DNA of 64,000 nucleotides. Origin: Hypomesus transpacificus. Its lineage: Eukaryota > Chordata > Actinopteri > Osmeriformes > Osmeridae. The first letter of the stretch is position 1. Each line of letters opens with the position of its first letter. The stretch covers positions 9,642,351 through 9,706,350 of the forward strand of contig NC_061065.1 of the NCBI RefSeq assembly GCF_021917145.1, in the 5' to 3' direction. Below, in pieces: positions 27,201-39,696 of the stretch. The notes under the pieces were generated by a model that was given only the letters and a program-made list of their open reading frames with translations, had not been told where the DNA came from and ran no database searches. The position numbers and the translations under genes are program-made.

Positions 27201-28150
27201 TTTTTTATCCTTAAAATAAAAAAATTAAAAAACTCTGACAGCAGCATTCTTTTGACTAATGGGACTTTTATTCATTAACTTTTTAACTCGTGGATTTACA
27301 TTATCGTATTTTTTGGTCCCAAATGTTTTATAACTTTGTGTAAATAATTTAAAAAAAAAGAACTACCTACCTAATTTTTGGAAAATAATCTTATTCTAAA
27401 TAATCTTCAAATCAAACACCTATCAATACTGACTATTAAACCTTATACCACTGCTGGATTTACCGCTCCATGAGACCCTCTGCTGTTCGCTGATACACAA
27501 TCAAAATCCCAGTGGCGGTTCTGGCACATTGTGCGCCCAGGGCGAGTTGGGCCAATTATTTATGTAGACCAACACTGTAAGAGTAGGATGTTCTAGATTT
27601 AAATAAGCTCTCCACTGAAAGAGCCCCACTGCGGTAAACATTAGGTTCTGTTCTGCAGTAGCCTACAGCGTGAACAACAGTAAGCAGTTAGAACCAACCT
27701 CAACCCAAATTCATCGTCAACGTTTTATCATCAACGTCCAGAAATATGCTTTTGTGCTCCATTAATCCAATTTAATTCCCATGCATACTTTATATGCATT
27801 CTAATGAGTATATCCCACTATTAATCATTTCTGAGCTAAAGTTATTTTTGGAGGGTGGCCCAGTAAATAATTGGACAGATTTAAAGAGTTTAATACCAGA
27901 GTGACATACCTGCTCCTACCAGTCCCATAGGAACAATCAGACGTTAAACGGGACTGCATTGCTCTCTTCTGGTTCGAAAAAGAATTACAGGAAAAATAAT
28001 TGCCATAATTCTTTATTTTTGTATAATCTAGCAGCATGAATAAAAGAAAAAAAACACAAACATATAATAAAGGCATTTAAAATTTAAAATTAAACGATGT
28101 TTAAATTATGATCTAAAATGTGTGCATTAACGCAGCGGTGAAAAAAATAA
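24260..28150. other. Intergenic interval between divergent nfkbia and brms1l
   Basis: INSM2 and RALGAPA1 occupy this position in human. I see no exon of either. Contents are a tRNA-Cys-type SINE (25799-25880), GT runs near 27060, AT-rich sequence at 27150-27420 and a motif near 27510 (agtggcggttctggca) resembling the end of a repeated fish element. The two genes are transcribed away from each other. Confidence 0.55.
25799..25880 (+). mobile_element. tRNA-Cys-derived SINE fragment
   Basis: atgggtatagttcagttgta gagcatatgactgtaaatca resembles the 5' half of tRNA-Cys with mutations. The T-arm and tail (ctctgcatgtctcttttc) are degraded. Confidence 0.55.
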
Positions 28151-28155
28151 AAAAG

Positions 28156-28167
28156 ACTACAATTCCC
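28156..28167 (+). promoter_or_regulatory. Candidate ZNF143/Staf site in the brms1l promoter
   Basis: ACTACAATTCCC matches the core of the ZNF143 (SBS) motif common in housekeeping promoters. It lies about 210 bases before the brms1l start codon. Confidence 0.5.
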
Positions 28168-28378
28168 TGCAGCGAAGTGCCCGTTCTTCAACCGTTGTCG
28201 ATTGGTGGATGGAATTGGCCATGTTTTCTGTTTTAGTTGTGTAGTTAGCTAACTACCAGCTAGCTAACCACGGTAAGATGTTCTATATGAGTTGAACACA
28301 AGCTGCGCCAGTTATAAAAAAAAACAAGTACATTGTCCTTATCCGTAGTCTCGTACTAGCTAGATTTTGTGCAGCATA

Positions 28379-31037
28379 ATGCCAGTGCATTCTAGAGAAA
28401 AGAAGGAAAGCAACCATGAGGAAATGGAGGTCGATTACCCTGAGCAAGACGCCAGCAGCACCGACGAAGATGACACAGTCAGTTCGTCTGTGTCTGAAGA
28501 TGGAGATAGCTCTGGTAGGGAAGTTTTGTAAATTGCAACCTGTAAACTTGACAACCTTATTGAACTCCTAATGCATTGCCAAACGTTTACGGTTATTGTT
28601 GTGTGTTCAGAGATGGATGACGAAGATTGCGAAAGGAGGCGAATGGAATGTCTGGATGAGATGACCACCCTGGAGAAACAGTTCACTGACTTGAAAGAGC
28701 AGTAAGATATAACTAAATAGCCAGCAAATGTGCATGATTGTCTTACACTGCAGTATCTGGCTGTCTGGTATGTACATACGTTTTCAAAATATACCTTGTG
28801 TGTGTGTGTCACCCGCGTGGCGTGCATGTATATTTGTGTGTGGGCGTGTATATGTCCAGGCTGTACAAGGAAAGACTGAACCAGGTCGACTTAAAGCTAC
28901 AGGAGGTCATTTCTGGTTGTGCTCAGGAGTATCTGGACCCTCTGGCCAACCTACAAGAAAACATGCAGATCAGGACTAAAGTAGCAGGTCAGTAGACTAT
29001 ATTCAAGAGACTTTAATGACACTAGATGATATGAGGGTGAAATAGATGCCTTACCTGGAGGAATGCCGTTTTCTCTTTAGGAATTTACCGTGAACTGTGT
29101 TTGGAGTCGGTGAAGAACAAGTACGACTGCGAGATCCAGGCTGCCTGCCAGCACTGGGAGGTGAGGGGTCAAACGTGTCAAAGTGCTGATGAATCACCAT
29201 ACAGGAGATGCTGTGCATTGTGAGCATGTGTTGAGAAGGCATTTGTTAAGGCTCAACGGTAGACACGGTTGTCTGTGGGGGGTGTGCATTTTCTCAGTGT
29301 AGTGCTTGGTCAGTAAAAGAGCCCATGTCAGACGATGCTGTTTTTATCAGGTGCGTTTATCCTCCCTGACAACCGTGTGCATCCCGACAACTATCGTCAT
29401 AGCAGCATCAACAGATCAGGAAGAATAATGCATAATAAATTAAAAGAACACGCAGTGTACAAATATCCACCTGATGTCAAAGGTGACAAAGAATGGCGAT
29501 GACCCTCACAGAGCCTTCAGAGATTCCGTACGCCATTGACGGACTGTGATGTTAGCACTTGGAGCGTGACATGTGGATCTGTTACCTGTGTTTCCAGAGT
29601 GAGAAGCTACTTCTGTTTGACACCGTTCAAAGTGAACTGGAGGAGAAGATCCGACGTCTGGAGGAAGATAGACACAGTATTGACATAACCTCAGGTACGG
29701 GATCGATCACGTTGACGCACGTACACAGTCACGCTACAAGTGGGGGATGAACACATGGCAGAAGCACACAGTGTATTATGGATGTCAGAGGTAGTTATGA
29801 GTGGGAGATTTCCACTGCAGTTTTTTCAAGAAAAGCATGTGACTACGTACGCCCAGTCTGATTGGTGCTTTTGTGTTACAGAATTGTGGAATGACGGGTT
29901 GCACTCCAAGAAGAATAAAAAGAAGGATCCTTTCTGTCCTGTCAAGAAGAACAAGCCTGTGGTCGTCTCAGATATCTTTTCATTTCCACACCTTGCGTTT
30001 CCTCTGAAGTTTAAGTTGCTATCCACCCCACTTAGAAACTGTCAGTGTTGATGGTAGTTTCAAGTGTGCACAGTATGCCTTCCTTAACCTCTCTGTACGT
30101 CCATATATTGTTTACATGCTACAAGACCTGGATATACTTGAGGACTGGACCGCCATAAGAAAGGTATTTGTCAGATAACCACGACAATGGTATTTTGTGT
30201 CTGGTTTAGTTGTTGTATTTGACCTCTGACCTTTTGAGCTGGTAGGTGGTTGACCTTTGAGCTGGTAGGTGGTTGACCTTTGAGCTGGTAGGTGGTTGGA
30301 CTTTGACTTCTGAACTGGTTGGTTGTGTGTGTCTCAGGCAATGGCATCACTGGGGCCCCACAGAGTCAAGGTGGATGGTAGGAGACCCTCTGAAATACAT
30401 ACATACATTTTAGTTTCGTCAGCTGCTTAAATAAGTAAATACTTTGAATATGTCCTATCTGGGAGGTGCGTGATCTTTCTTATTGTAGCCCCTGACACTG
30501 TTCTCTCTGTCTCCCTTTCTCTCTTGTCTGCTTCCCCATCTTTCTTTATCTCTGCTCCTTCCCTATTCCTTCTCTTGCCCGTCCTCCCTCCCTCCCCCCG
30601 TCCCTCTCCCACCCTCCCTCTCTGTATCCGTCCAGTGCCCACCAAGCCAGAGCGACCCCACCATGTGGCACGGTCTGAGGATGGGAGGCTGTTCTACGAC
30701 AGCCAGTGGTTCAGCAGAGGACAGGTCATCTGCATCCACAGGAAGGACGGATACCCCACCAGGTGTGTGTGGGAGCAGTTTTAGATATCTTTGTGTGTGT
30801 GTGGGCAGGGTGTGGAAACATATTTTTGTATCTGGGAGAATGTATTTGTTGGTGCATGCTAGTGTGTTCACATAGGTATTTCTGTCTGCAATTTGTCATT
30901 TTCCTCCACTGCTCCTCAGTGCCATCATCACCACGATCAACCAGGAAGAGGTGTGGTTCAAACGGCTGGATGGCACCAAGTCCAAGCTCTACATCTCCCA
31001 GCTGCAGAAAGGCAAATACACCGTGAAGCACTCCTAA
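28379..31037 (+). CDS. brms1l: BRMS1-like protein, ten coding exons, 323 aa
   Basis: A nuclear Sds3-family subunit of SIN3-HDAC co-repressor complexes. Exons: 28379-28514, 28611-28701, 28860-28987, 29081-29160, 29598-29694, 29882-29971, 30099-30163, 30338-30377, 30636-30762 and 30920-31037 (TAA). They total 972 bases and join in frame to 323 residues, the human length. Landmarks are the N-terminal [10 protein letters not shown] and acidic serine-rich stretch, [11 protein letters not shown] and [16 protein letters not shown] (coiled coil), [39 protein letters not shown], and the C-terminal [20 protein letters not shown]. The exon 6-7 junction uses AT-AC rather than GT-AG ends. Replacements relative to human cluster in exon 9. 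Synteny with nfkbia supports brms1l rather than its paralogue brms1. Confidence 0.96.
29972..30098 (+). other. brms1l: U12-type AT-AC intron in brms1l (intron 6, 127 bp)
   Basis: The intron starts atatctttt, one base from the U12 donor consensus atatccttt. It contains ttccttaac at 30080-30088, an exact U12 branch-site consensus, and ends ctctctgtac about 11 bases later. With these ends exon 6 (VVVS) joins exon 7 ([10 protein letters not shown]) through a glycine codon, reproducing the family sequence. I see no GT-AG pair that keeps the frame and the conserved residues. Confidence 0.9.
30236..30315 (+). repeat. 23-bp tandem repeat in brms1l intron 7
   Basis: The unit gagctggtaggtggttgacc then ttt starts at 30236, 30259 and 30282. 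A degenerate further copy runs toward exon 8. Confidence 0.9.
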
Positions 31038-32327
31038 AGTCCCCCAGGTCACCCTGCCCTCACTCGGCCCTCTGGGGGGGCTCTCCGGGCTCTCTGACAC
31101 CCAACGAGGCAGATCCCTTCCTCCCGCTCCCCTTACTGTTAGGGAAACCTCCTATAGTCTCCTTTTTAAAATGTGTATCTACTGTATGTTGATGTTCCTC
31201 AATGCCACCAAGTGTCATTCTGTGAACTGGAGATCCCATGCTGCTAAAAAAGGGAGGGTGGCTGTGAACTGACCTGCGCCATGATCGCTGGGCGCTGTGT
31301 GCCTTTCTAACAAGATGGTGCCTAACTCCTGAATATAGTCCTGTAGACGTGGTGAAGCCTTCCTGGCATTAGGGGAGGGGCATCGCTGACAGGATGATAT
31401 TTACTGAATAGGTTGATAGATGGAATCTGCTCTATGGCTTAGTGTAAGCTATAGGCGAAACGGGTATGTTAAATTTAGGTCAACGAGTGCAATAGGAGAA
31501 TTAAAGTCTCCTTATCAACTATTTTATTCTACAAAGGTCAACCCTCTTCCATGGAGGTGACCTGACTATAGAGGAGTTTACTTCACTGTGAGCTTGATAT
31601 ACTTCTACTGTTGGCCTGCTGTTGTTGCCATGCATGTGTGTCATCTGCCCTTCATCTTCTCACAATGACCCCCGTGTAAACACTACGCTTACAAAAGCTC
31701 AATGTACTCATAGCTGGCTGTACACATAGATCCCTTCCACCTTCTCTCCGTCCCTCCCTCTTCCCCATACTCCCCTCCATTCCCTCTCCCTCCCTCCCTC
31801 TTCTCCTTCCTCCCCCTCCCCCTTTCTCTCTGACATAGGCCTAAGTGGTTGTCCAGGTGTCCCAAATAGACACTAGTTATCATGTGTCCTCATCAGTATA
31901 ATGAGTTCAGTTTTGTACAGTGAGTTTGAGTGTTATCTTCTAATGTTGCGATCAGAGTGATGACTCTGGTTGGAAAGGTGACCGGTCCATGCTGTCCCAG
32001 TTGTGGGCACATTTGATTGTGTGTGTGTGTACAAATGATAGGTTTGAAGAGACAGATTTATCTCTACCTGTATAAAAAAACTGCCAACAGTATTGTACTC
32101 AGAAGTGATGTAAGATCATTATGTAATTGATATTTAAGTTTAGGCTGTGTAAAGATTTATTTTGCAATACCATCAATATGTTACAAAAGTAGGTTTTTAA
32201 TGTTTTAAGAAGAACATAGACTCACTACCTTGCATCATCCAAAACCTAAATCCTATTTTCAGATTGTGCTAAATGTTAAAGACAAATGCAGCTTGTATGA
32301 CATTATTGTGCCAATGCATGTACAGCA

Positions 32328-32333
32328 AATAAA
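32328..32333 (+). terminator. Polyadenylation signal of brms1l
   Basis: AATAAA about 1.29 kb after the stop codon, followed by a T-rich stretch (ttatttcattttgtattgg). The interval 31038-32330 reads as a long 3' untranslated region. Confidence 0.6.
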
Positions 32334-32415
32334 TTATTTCATTTTGTATTGGAAGATTCACTTGTGAAAGTACACATGGGAATGAAGGACCTTGATGAGA
32401 CTGCTAGTTCTGGCT

Positions 32416-33015
32416 TTCCCTAACTCCTCCATCTCAAGAGGAGGGGGGCCCTTCATGACCCGCTCTGGCTGTCCCTAACTCCTCCATCTCAAGAGGAGGG
32501 GGGCCCTTCATGACCCGCTCTGGCTGTCCCTAACTCCTCCATCTCAAGAGGAGGGGGGCCCTTCATGACCCGCTCTGGCTGTCCCTAACTCCTCCATCTC
32601 AAGAGGAGGGGGGCCCTTCATGACCCGCTCTGGCTGTCCCTAACTCCTCCATCTCAAGAGGAGGGGGGCCCTTCATGACCCGCTCTGGCTGTCCCTAACT
32701 CCTCCATCTCAAGAGGAGGGGGGCCCTTCATGACCCGCTCTGGCTGTCCCTAACTCCTCCATCTCAAGAGGAGGGGGGCCCTTCATGACCCGCTCTGGCT
32801 GTCCCTAACTCCTCCATCTCAAGAGGAGGGGGGCCCTTCATGACCCGCTCTGGCTGTCCCTAACTCCTCCATCTCAAGAGGAGGGGGGCCCTTCATGACC
32901 CGCTCTGGCTGTCCCTAACTCCTCCATCTCAAGAGGAGGGGGGCCCTTCATGACCCGCTCTGGCTGTCCCTAACTCCTCCATCTCAAGAGGAGGGGGGCC
33001 CTCCATGACCCGCTC
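32416..33015 (+). repeat. 55-bp minisatellite, eleven nearly identical copies
   Basis: The unit begins gtccctaactcctccatctc and contains aagaggaggggggcccttca and tgacccgctctggct. Copies start every 55 bases from 32416 to 32966. Only the first copy (t for g at its start) and the last (ctcc for ttca) deviate noticeably. Each unit can form a small stem through ctcctc and gaggag. It starts about 80 bases after the brms1l polyadenylation signal. Confidence 0.97.
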
Positions 33016-35252
33016 CTCCAAAGGAGGTTCCCTGGGAGGTTTTCGTTGTCTGGAGGGTTTAATTGCAGTTCTATGGGCATGTGTAAAGACTGATGTGACA
33101 GCCTGTAAAAAGGTCTATCAACTAGTGACTAACACAATGCAAGCCGTGAATAATCAGCCAATGTCTGCTGACTGAGTGAGGACTGAATCTGCTGGTCTTG
33201 GCAGTGTCAGCTAGACGGATATATCCTCAGCACAGGTCAAACCACATCTCAGTATGCTTCCAGAACAATCTGAATATAACGTTTCAGCACCTGTAATGAT
33301 CATGATGTCTCCCCTCCCAGCTGCCTGACTCCAGAAGGTTCCACGGTTAAGCCAGACCTGTCTGATGAGGCTCAAACAAAAGTCACCTCTGAGGTTCACC
33401 CAGGCCTGCTGGATCCCTCTGGATGAGGAGGGGCTTGTTTAGAAAGTGCTGAGTATTGCCCTTTGATGATGGCCCAGAGTCTGCTGAGCTAGTCAACTCT
33501 TCAGCCGTAGTTTCTGCCAGTGGGGCACTCAGTAGATTAACACATATTTGAGATCGATTCAGGATATGGTCAAATGATCCTCCTATTTCAACCCCTCCAT
33601 GAATCATAAAACCGTTTCTTCTCAGGAACCATGCATACAATTCTGGTACTTTTTTTTGTATTTGCTCAGATCTAGAATTGGTTTCATAATACTCATGTCA
33701 ACCATAGATTGAAATAAAAGCATCTGTCAGTGAAGACAACCACTTCTATCATGCAGTACGAAGTGGACTCGTTTCACCCTGGTGTAGTTCAGCATGCAGT
33801 ACCCCCCTTCTGCCAGCGTGTGTCAGTAGACCTCCATCTTGTTGGAGCCGGCTGCACTAGATGACAGAAGGAGGGAGGAGGTTCCTGTATCTGGGGCACC
33901 CTGCTGAAGTAAGCCTCCCAGCTGATGAAGAGATAGATGGATGGATGGAGGGGGAAGACTGGTCTAGTGACAGGCGACTCACTGGCCATGTGTGCTAGCT
34001 ACTGCTGCATGGGGTGTATGGGGAGAGGATCCCTATCACCACACCAGAGGCCACAGCAGGATCGTGTGTCACTTCCACATCTCTCCAGAGAGTTCTCTCA
34101 GCTCAGTTCATACACTCTGTTTCTCTCTGTCTCTTTTTTCTTTTCTCACTTTTTATTGATCTCTTTCTCCTTAGCATACCCTCCCTGTCTCTCTCTTTCT
34201 GTCTCTCTCTGTCTCCATCTCTGTTTCTCTCCTTCTATCATACTCCCTCTGTCTGTATCTCTAACTCTCCAGTTCTGTACCAGTGAGTCTGTTAGGTGGC
34301 TGGTAGTGGTTTCTTGCTGGGTGCAGTGATCGCTGACGCCTTGATGGATGAGTGCTGGGATGAGGCCCAGATGGATGAGTGTTGGGCTGGCCTCTGGTCC
34401 ATCTATAGTTCATGAGTAACCAAAAGAGGAGGGTCATTGGGACGTGTTTAATGCAACACTGGGGCTAAGTAGACCGTGAAAGTGTGACACTGCGCTAAAT
34501 TACTTAGATCCCTGCCCCTGTGTGTGTGTGCACGTGTGGGTGTGTGTTTGAATGCAAGTGTTGGCGTGTGCTTGTACTAGAACGTAAACGGCACACATTC
34601 CTAGTCGCACCTTTCATGACAAAGAGCAGTGAAGCTACTCCTTAGGGGAGAAGGGAAGTGCTAACCAACACTGGGCCCTCCAGGGTCAGTATTTCCGGCT
34701 TGGCACAGACACGTGGCTCTCCCAACCAAATTAGCCTTCTCTAGGTGTGTTAGTGGTGCTATTGCAGTGCCCTAGAATTCTTCATTAGCAGCTCGCTGTA
34801 TCGCTTGTCATGCACACCCACCCTCTTTCAGCTGTCTGAGGAGGGGAGGGGGGGAGGGGAGGGGAGGGAAGGGAGGAGGGGAATACACTTCATACTGGCC
34901 AGTAAGTGCATCAGTATAAGTTACCTTTGTCAGCTCACTAGGCTAGTTGGAGGTGACAGGCCTGCTTCGGTTTCCCAGCCCAGGTCACCTTCTGACAGGC
35001 TTGATATGGAAAGGAGCACTTGCATGCAGGCGTGACCCACAGTCTGCTGGTGGAGTGTTGTAGTTATGGGAGTCACATAGACATGTTCAGAATCTGACCC
35101 TCCTTGCTTAGGCACACAGGCTGAGAATGTGGTTGATATGGAAATGTAGTCAAATGCTCAACCGGCCTCCTGGAGTCTGTAGATGCTTTGCTGGGGCACA
35201 TCGCTAATCTATTTGAGCCTGAATTAGCTCAACTCATTTTGAAGGGAATGTC

Positions 35253-35287
<35 letters not shown>

Positions 35288-36095
35288 CAGTGCTGCACTG
35301 GACACAGACTCAGTGGACTGAGAAGAAAGCTCATCCAGCCTTTTGGCTGCAGTCCTAATTGGCTGTGTTGACAGGATGCTAACGCAGCACTTCTCAGACA
35401 GGTATGGTGTTTCTAGCCTTTCATTTATGGGTAAAGCTCCACTGAGGAATTCCCCACATTTCCAACATGGAAACACTGGCCTTCTAGGAAGCTCTCTGAC
35501 AAACTGCAGAGCAGTTTTTTCCTTTGTTATTTTTTGCTGAGGAAACGAGGCTGGAGAGAAGCCAGGTTTAATGACACGCCTCAGACCATCAAGATGAGGA
35601 GATTTTCTGCATTTCAACCTGTTCTGCTTGGGCACACACACACACTCATTAATTAATTAATGGATCTGGTACTTCAGAATCTATAAATTCAGATGCCCTG
35701 GGTAGAGATAATCAGACTACCACATGCAGGGGAACACTCAACTCTGAAGGACAACACACACACACACTCGTTCATACACTCATACACACACGCAGACACG
35801 CTCACACACACAAATACATTTGCCTCCTGACAGACACATACACTCACACACACACAAACATTGAGGGGCAGCTCAGAGGCAGAGGGGTGTTTGGGTGAAA
35901 GAAAATGCCTAACCAGCATTTTCGAGAGACCATGTCCAGTGAGAAATGTGATTGGTTCTCAAGGCTACTGTTATCAAACACTCAGGAAGAAGAAGAGATG
36001 GCAGACTCACTCCATCCCAGAATAGTCCCAATAGTCTTCTGGAGAGGGCCTCCTGGAGGAGGATGTAGAAGAAGACCATGAGCCACAGGTCAGGT
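33016..36095. other. Intergenic, no recognised gene
   Basis: I see only low-complexity pyrimidine stretches (about 34110-34270), GT runs (about 34520 and 35252-35286), a G-rich stretch (34840-34880) and CA-rich sequence (35755-35860). Open frames lack similarity to any family I recognise. Confidence 0.5.
35252..35286. repeat. GT microsatellite
   Basis: A pure (TG)n run of about 35 bases. Confidence 0.9.
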
Positions 36096-36505
36096 TTCAG
36101 GAGCAGGACACAATAAATACTTGTCTGTTCAACTGAAGGGGAAGGATCTGACCCTGAATCCAGCCTCGTCTATTCTCACAGAACCATTCTCAGATCCTTT
36201 AGCCATTGAGGGAGGGGGGAAGGGTGAGGGAGGGGGGCGAGGGAGGGGGACTGGACGGGGTGGCTGGGCGCTTGAGTGTTGTGTGCAGCAGTCTTAGGAC
36301 TGTCAGGATGCTGATGCTGGAGTGGGAGTGTAGTAAAAGGCTTATACTCCCTCCCTCCCTCACCCCCCCCCTCCCTCACCCCCCCTCCCTCAATGGCTAA
36401 AGGATCTGAGAATGGTTCTGTGAGAACAGACAAGGCTGGATTTAGGGTCAGTTCCTTCCCCTTCAGTTGAACAGAGAAATATTTACTGTGCCTTGCTCAG
36501 TTCCC
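36096..36505. repeat. Large inverted repeat (foldback), arms about 150 bp
   Basis: The sequence from about 36096 to 36245 recurs as its reverse complement at about 36350-36505. Anchors are gttcaactgaaggggaagga (left) against tccttccccttcagttgaac (right), and agatcctttagccattgagg against cctcaatggctaaaggatct. The arms are roughly 90 percent identical by eye, with a spacer of about 100 bases. The inner ends are G-rich on one arm and C-rich on the other. No coding capacity. Confidence 0.9.
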
Positions 36506-37209
36506 TACCTCCTCCTTCTTCTCCTACTGTTTCTCTCGCTTTACTACCCCTCTTCATTTCTCCCTCTGCTTTTCTCTCTGTTTCAGCTCTCTCTCTCCCT
36601 CTCTGTCTCTCTCTCTCTGTCTCTCTCTTTCTACTTTCGCTGTCTTACTCCCTGATCTCTCTCTCTCTGTGTACTCTGTCTCTCTCTGTCTCTCTTTCTT
36701 GTCCTCTTTCTCTCTTTGAATGTCCGGTTACATGTTTGTTGAAGATGATGAAACAGCAGCGTTAGATGGCTGGGCTGAAAGCAGTCCCCTGTAGCTGGAG
36801 CAACCAGGCCTTTCCGGAAGGCTTCTGCTCCACTGAGCTGCTTCAGGAAACTCCAACTGCCCGTTTCATGAGGCTGTTTCAGATTGGTCCCAGTAACTCA
36901 TACAGCACTGTCGTGTCAGAGTCATTCATTTGTGTTTCTCTGTGTAATTTGTTTCACTGAGCTGACTAAAGTTCCTCTTTTATGGGCCTGTTCCTAGATA
37001 TCGGTTTACTCAGAAACACTTCTGTTTATGACACAACAAAGGTCACCCGACAACACTTTGTTAGGGGACAATAAAGGGAAAACAAAGGCGGTCTCTCCCT
37101 CTCGGAAAAGATGAGACTCTTGTTGTCAGCCTCGTTGAGAGAGCTGGATATGTGAGTTTGTAAAGAATGTGTCTGGTGTGTGTGTGTGTGTATAGAATGT
37201 GTGTGTTTG

Positions 37210-37216
<7 letters not shown>

Positions 37217-37291
<75 letters not shown>
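37217..37291. repeat. GA microsatellite
   Basis: A pure (GA)n run of about 65 bases with one GAAA interruption near its right end. Confidence 0.95.
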
Positions 37292-37292
<1 letters not shown>

Positions 37293-38073
37293 GTGTGTGA
37301 ATAGAACGTGTGTGTGCTTACATGTAGACAGAACAGGGCCAGGCGACCAGATGGAACCCACACAGTAATGACCTGTAAGGGAAAAGAGGTTGTCTCTGAG
37401 GCCTACTGAAGTGGGACGAAGGGAGGGTTTGTAGTAGAGAGTGAAAACTAAAAGCCTGTTGTGTTTGGGTGTGTATGTGTGTGTGTGAGGGCGTGTCTCT
37501 GTGTGTCTGACACACAATGGAGATCTTAACAAATCCTGTCATGTCTCCAGCCTGTTGCGGACATGAATATTCATCAAGTCGCTTGTCAGTGGTAAAAGCC
37601 TTGAGCTGTAGCAGTGAGGCTATAGAGGGCCTGGGGATGCTGCTCCGCCATGAGGCCCTCAGTTCAACTTTGAGTCTTTGTGGCTGTGGGAAGCTAATTT
37701 CATTCTAGAATGATGGAGAAACCCGTGTTGAAGTCAGAAGACATGAGACAAACCAAATACATAATGTACCCGCTGTTGGGCTGTCCCAGAGTCAAAGAAG
37801 TCATTGTTGTCCTCTGATGCTAACCCTATCAATGTGATCCTGCTAAATTCCAACAATGTGGCTTATTTTCTGTGAATGACAAGGAACATCCGTAGTACTC
37901 AAGTCAACACGAGTAAGCACGTTCCTTGTGAGTATGTTCAATACCAGCCCCAGAGACTTGCTCAGCCTGTTTATAAATAAATAAGTATGAACTTCTGACC
38001 ATGCTCCATTTTCCCTGTGCTGGCTATATCTTACCACTGTATTATGCTGTACACATACACACATTATTTCCAC

Positions 38074-38075
38074 AC

Positions 38076-38115
<40 letters not shown>
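38074..38115. repeat. CA microsatellite
   Basis: A (CA)n run with one cg interruption at its left end. Confidence 0.9.
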
Positions 38116-38117
<2 letters not shown>

Positions 38118-38876
38118 GCATCACTCGAGGCTGCAACATCCACCCTGGCCTCCCTGCCTCTAACACCAACCCTGGCCTCCCTACGATTACATAACCCTGC
38201 CTGCAATGAGGAGGAAGAGGACTAAACAGTCTTCCTCTCCATACCTCGGCCCTCCTTTCCACCCTGAGCTTGGTTGAGCTTCAGTCCTGCCCCAGGCTGG
38301 GCAGGAAACACACATAAAGAAGTCACTTCGGAAGAGATGGCCCCATCCACCCGTCTCATACATGTTAGAAGCGGGGATGAATGGAGTTACGTGTGCAAGT
38401 GTCTTTATAAGGAAGCGCTCTGCTCCATTATCTGTCAGGGACCTAATGCAAGAACACTGAGCTTTTGTTGAAAGGGCTTTTATTGTGAAATGGAGGGAGG
38501 TCTGATGGGTTCGGGTACAGAGACACTACAAGGAGACAGGAGAGTCACTAATGGAATTCTGACCATTTTCCCAACAGACACCGTTTTTTTATTTTTATGC
38601 TTTTGAGCTTTTACAAAGTGCCTCTTACTGTAAAGTAGTCAGACTAATCATGATGTTAATGAACAAATTTGAAACTTCCTGTTTTCCTAGAGAGACTGTT
38701 ATTAACATTGTGAGATGTCTATGCCAGTAACCCCCATTATAGGGTGATGGGCCTAGTCTACCCATACATTATGTATGTCTGTATACTAGAATATTCTATA
38801 TATGTACTGTGAGGGTGTTCACTGCAAATCTCTACAGTACATGGATGGCTATTGGGACTCTGTTTCTCTTTTCCTT

Positions 38877-39140
<264 letters not shown>

Positions 39141-39696
39141 CATCTCCTCACCCCAACCCTGATCTCTGACCAAGTTCCTGTAGCCAATCAGCCATCCCAG
39201 CTGTATTATTGATGAGTCTTCTCACATGGCAGCTCATAAACACTGTGTTATCATTTAGGCTCTGGTATCTCTCTGTGTGTTTGTGTGTGCACCAAGCAGA
39301 AACACTGTGTTATCATTTAGGCTCTGGTATCTCTGTGTGTGTGTGTGTGCACCAAGCAGAATTGCTGTGTTATCATTTAGGATCTAGTGTCTCATTACCA
39401 CGCAGACGGCCCTATACGGGTATTACCTCAATGGCTGCCCCGTCCTGCCTCGCCTCGCCACGTCCCGCCGCGCCCCACCTCGCCTCACCATCTGTTCGTT
39501 ACCTGGTGCTGGGAGTGGATTGGGTCGATTGGGTCCGGTTGATCTGACGAGAGCACTCCAGCTGAAACCCAAGCCTGACTGGCTGGATGAGTGGCTCGTA
39601 GACTGGCTGCTGGTTTGGGGGCAGTAGACCACATATCCTCTGACGTTCAGAGAGATGGAAACAGGAAACAGAAGAGAAGTGGTGGAACACAGTGAC

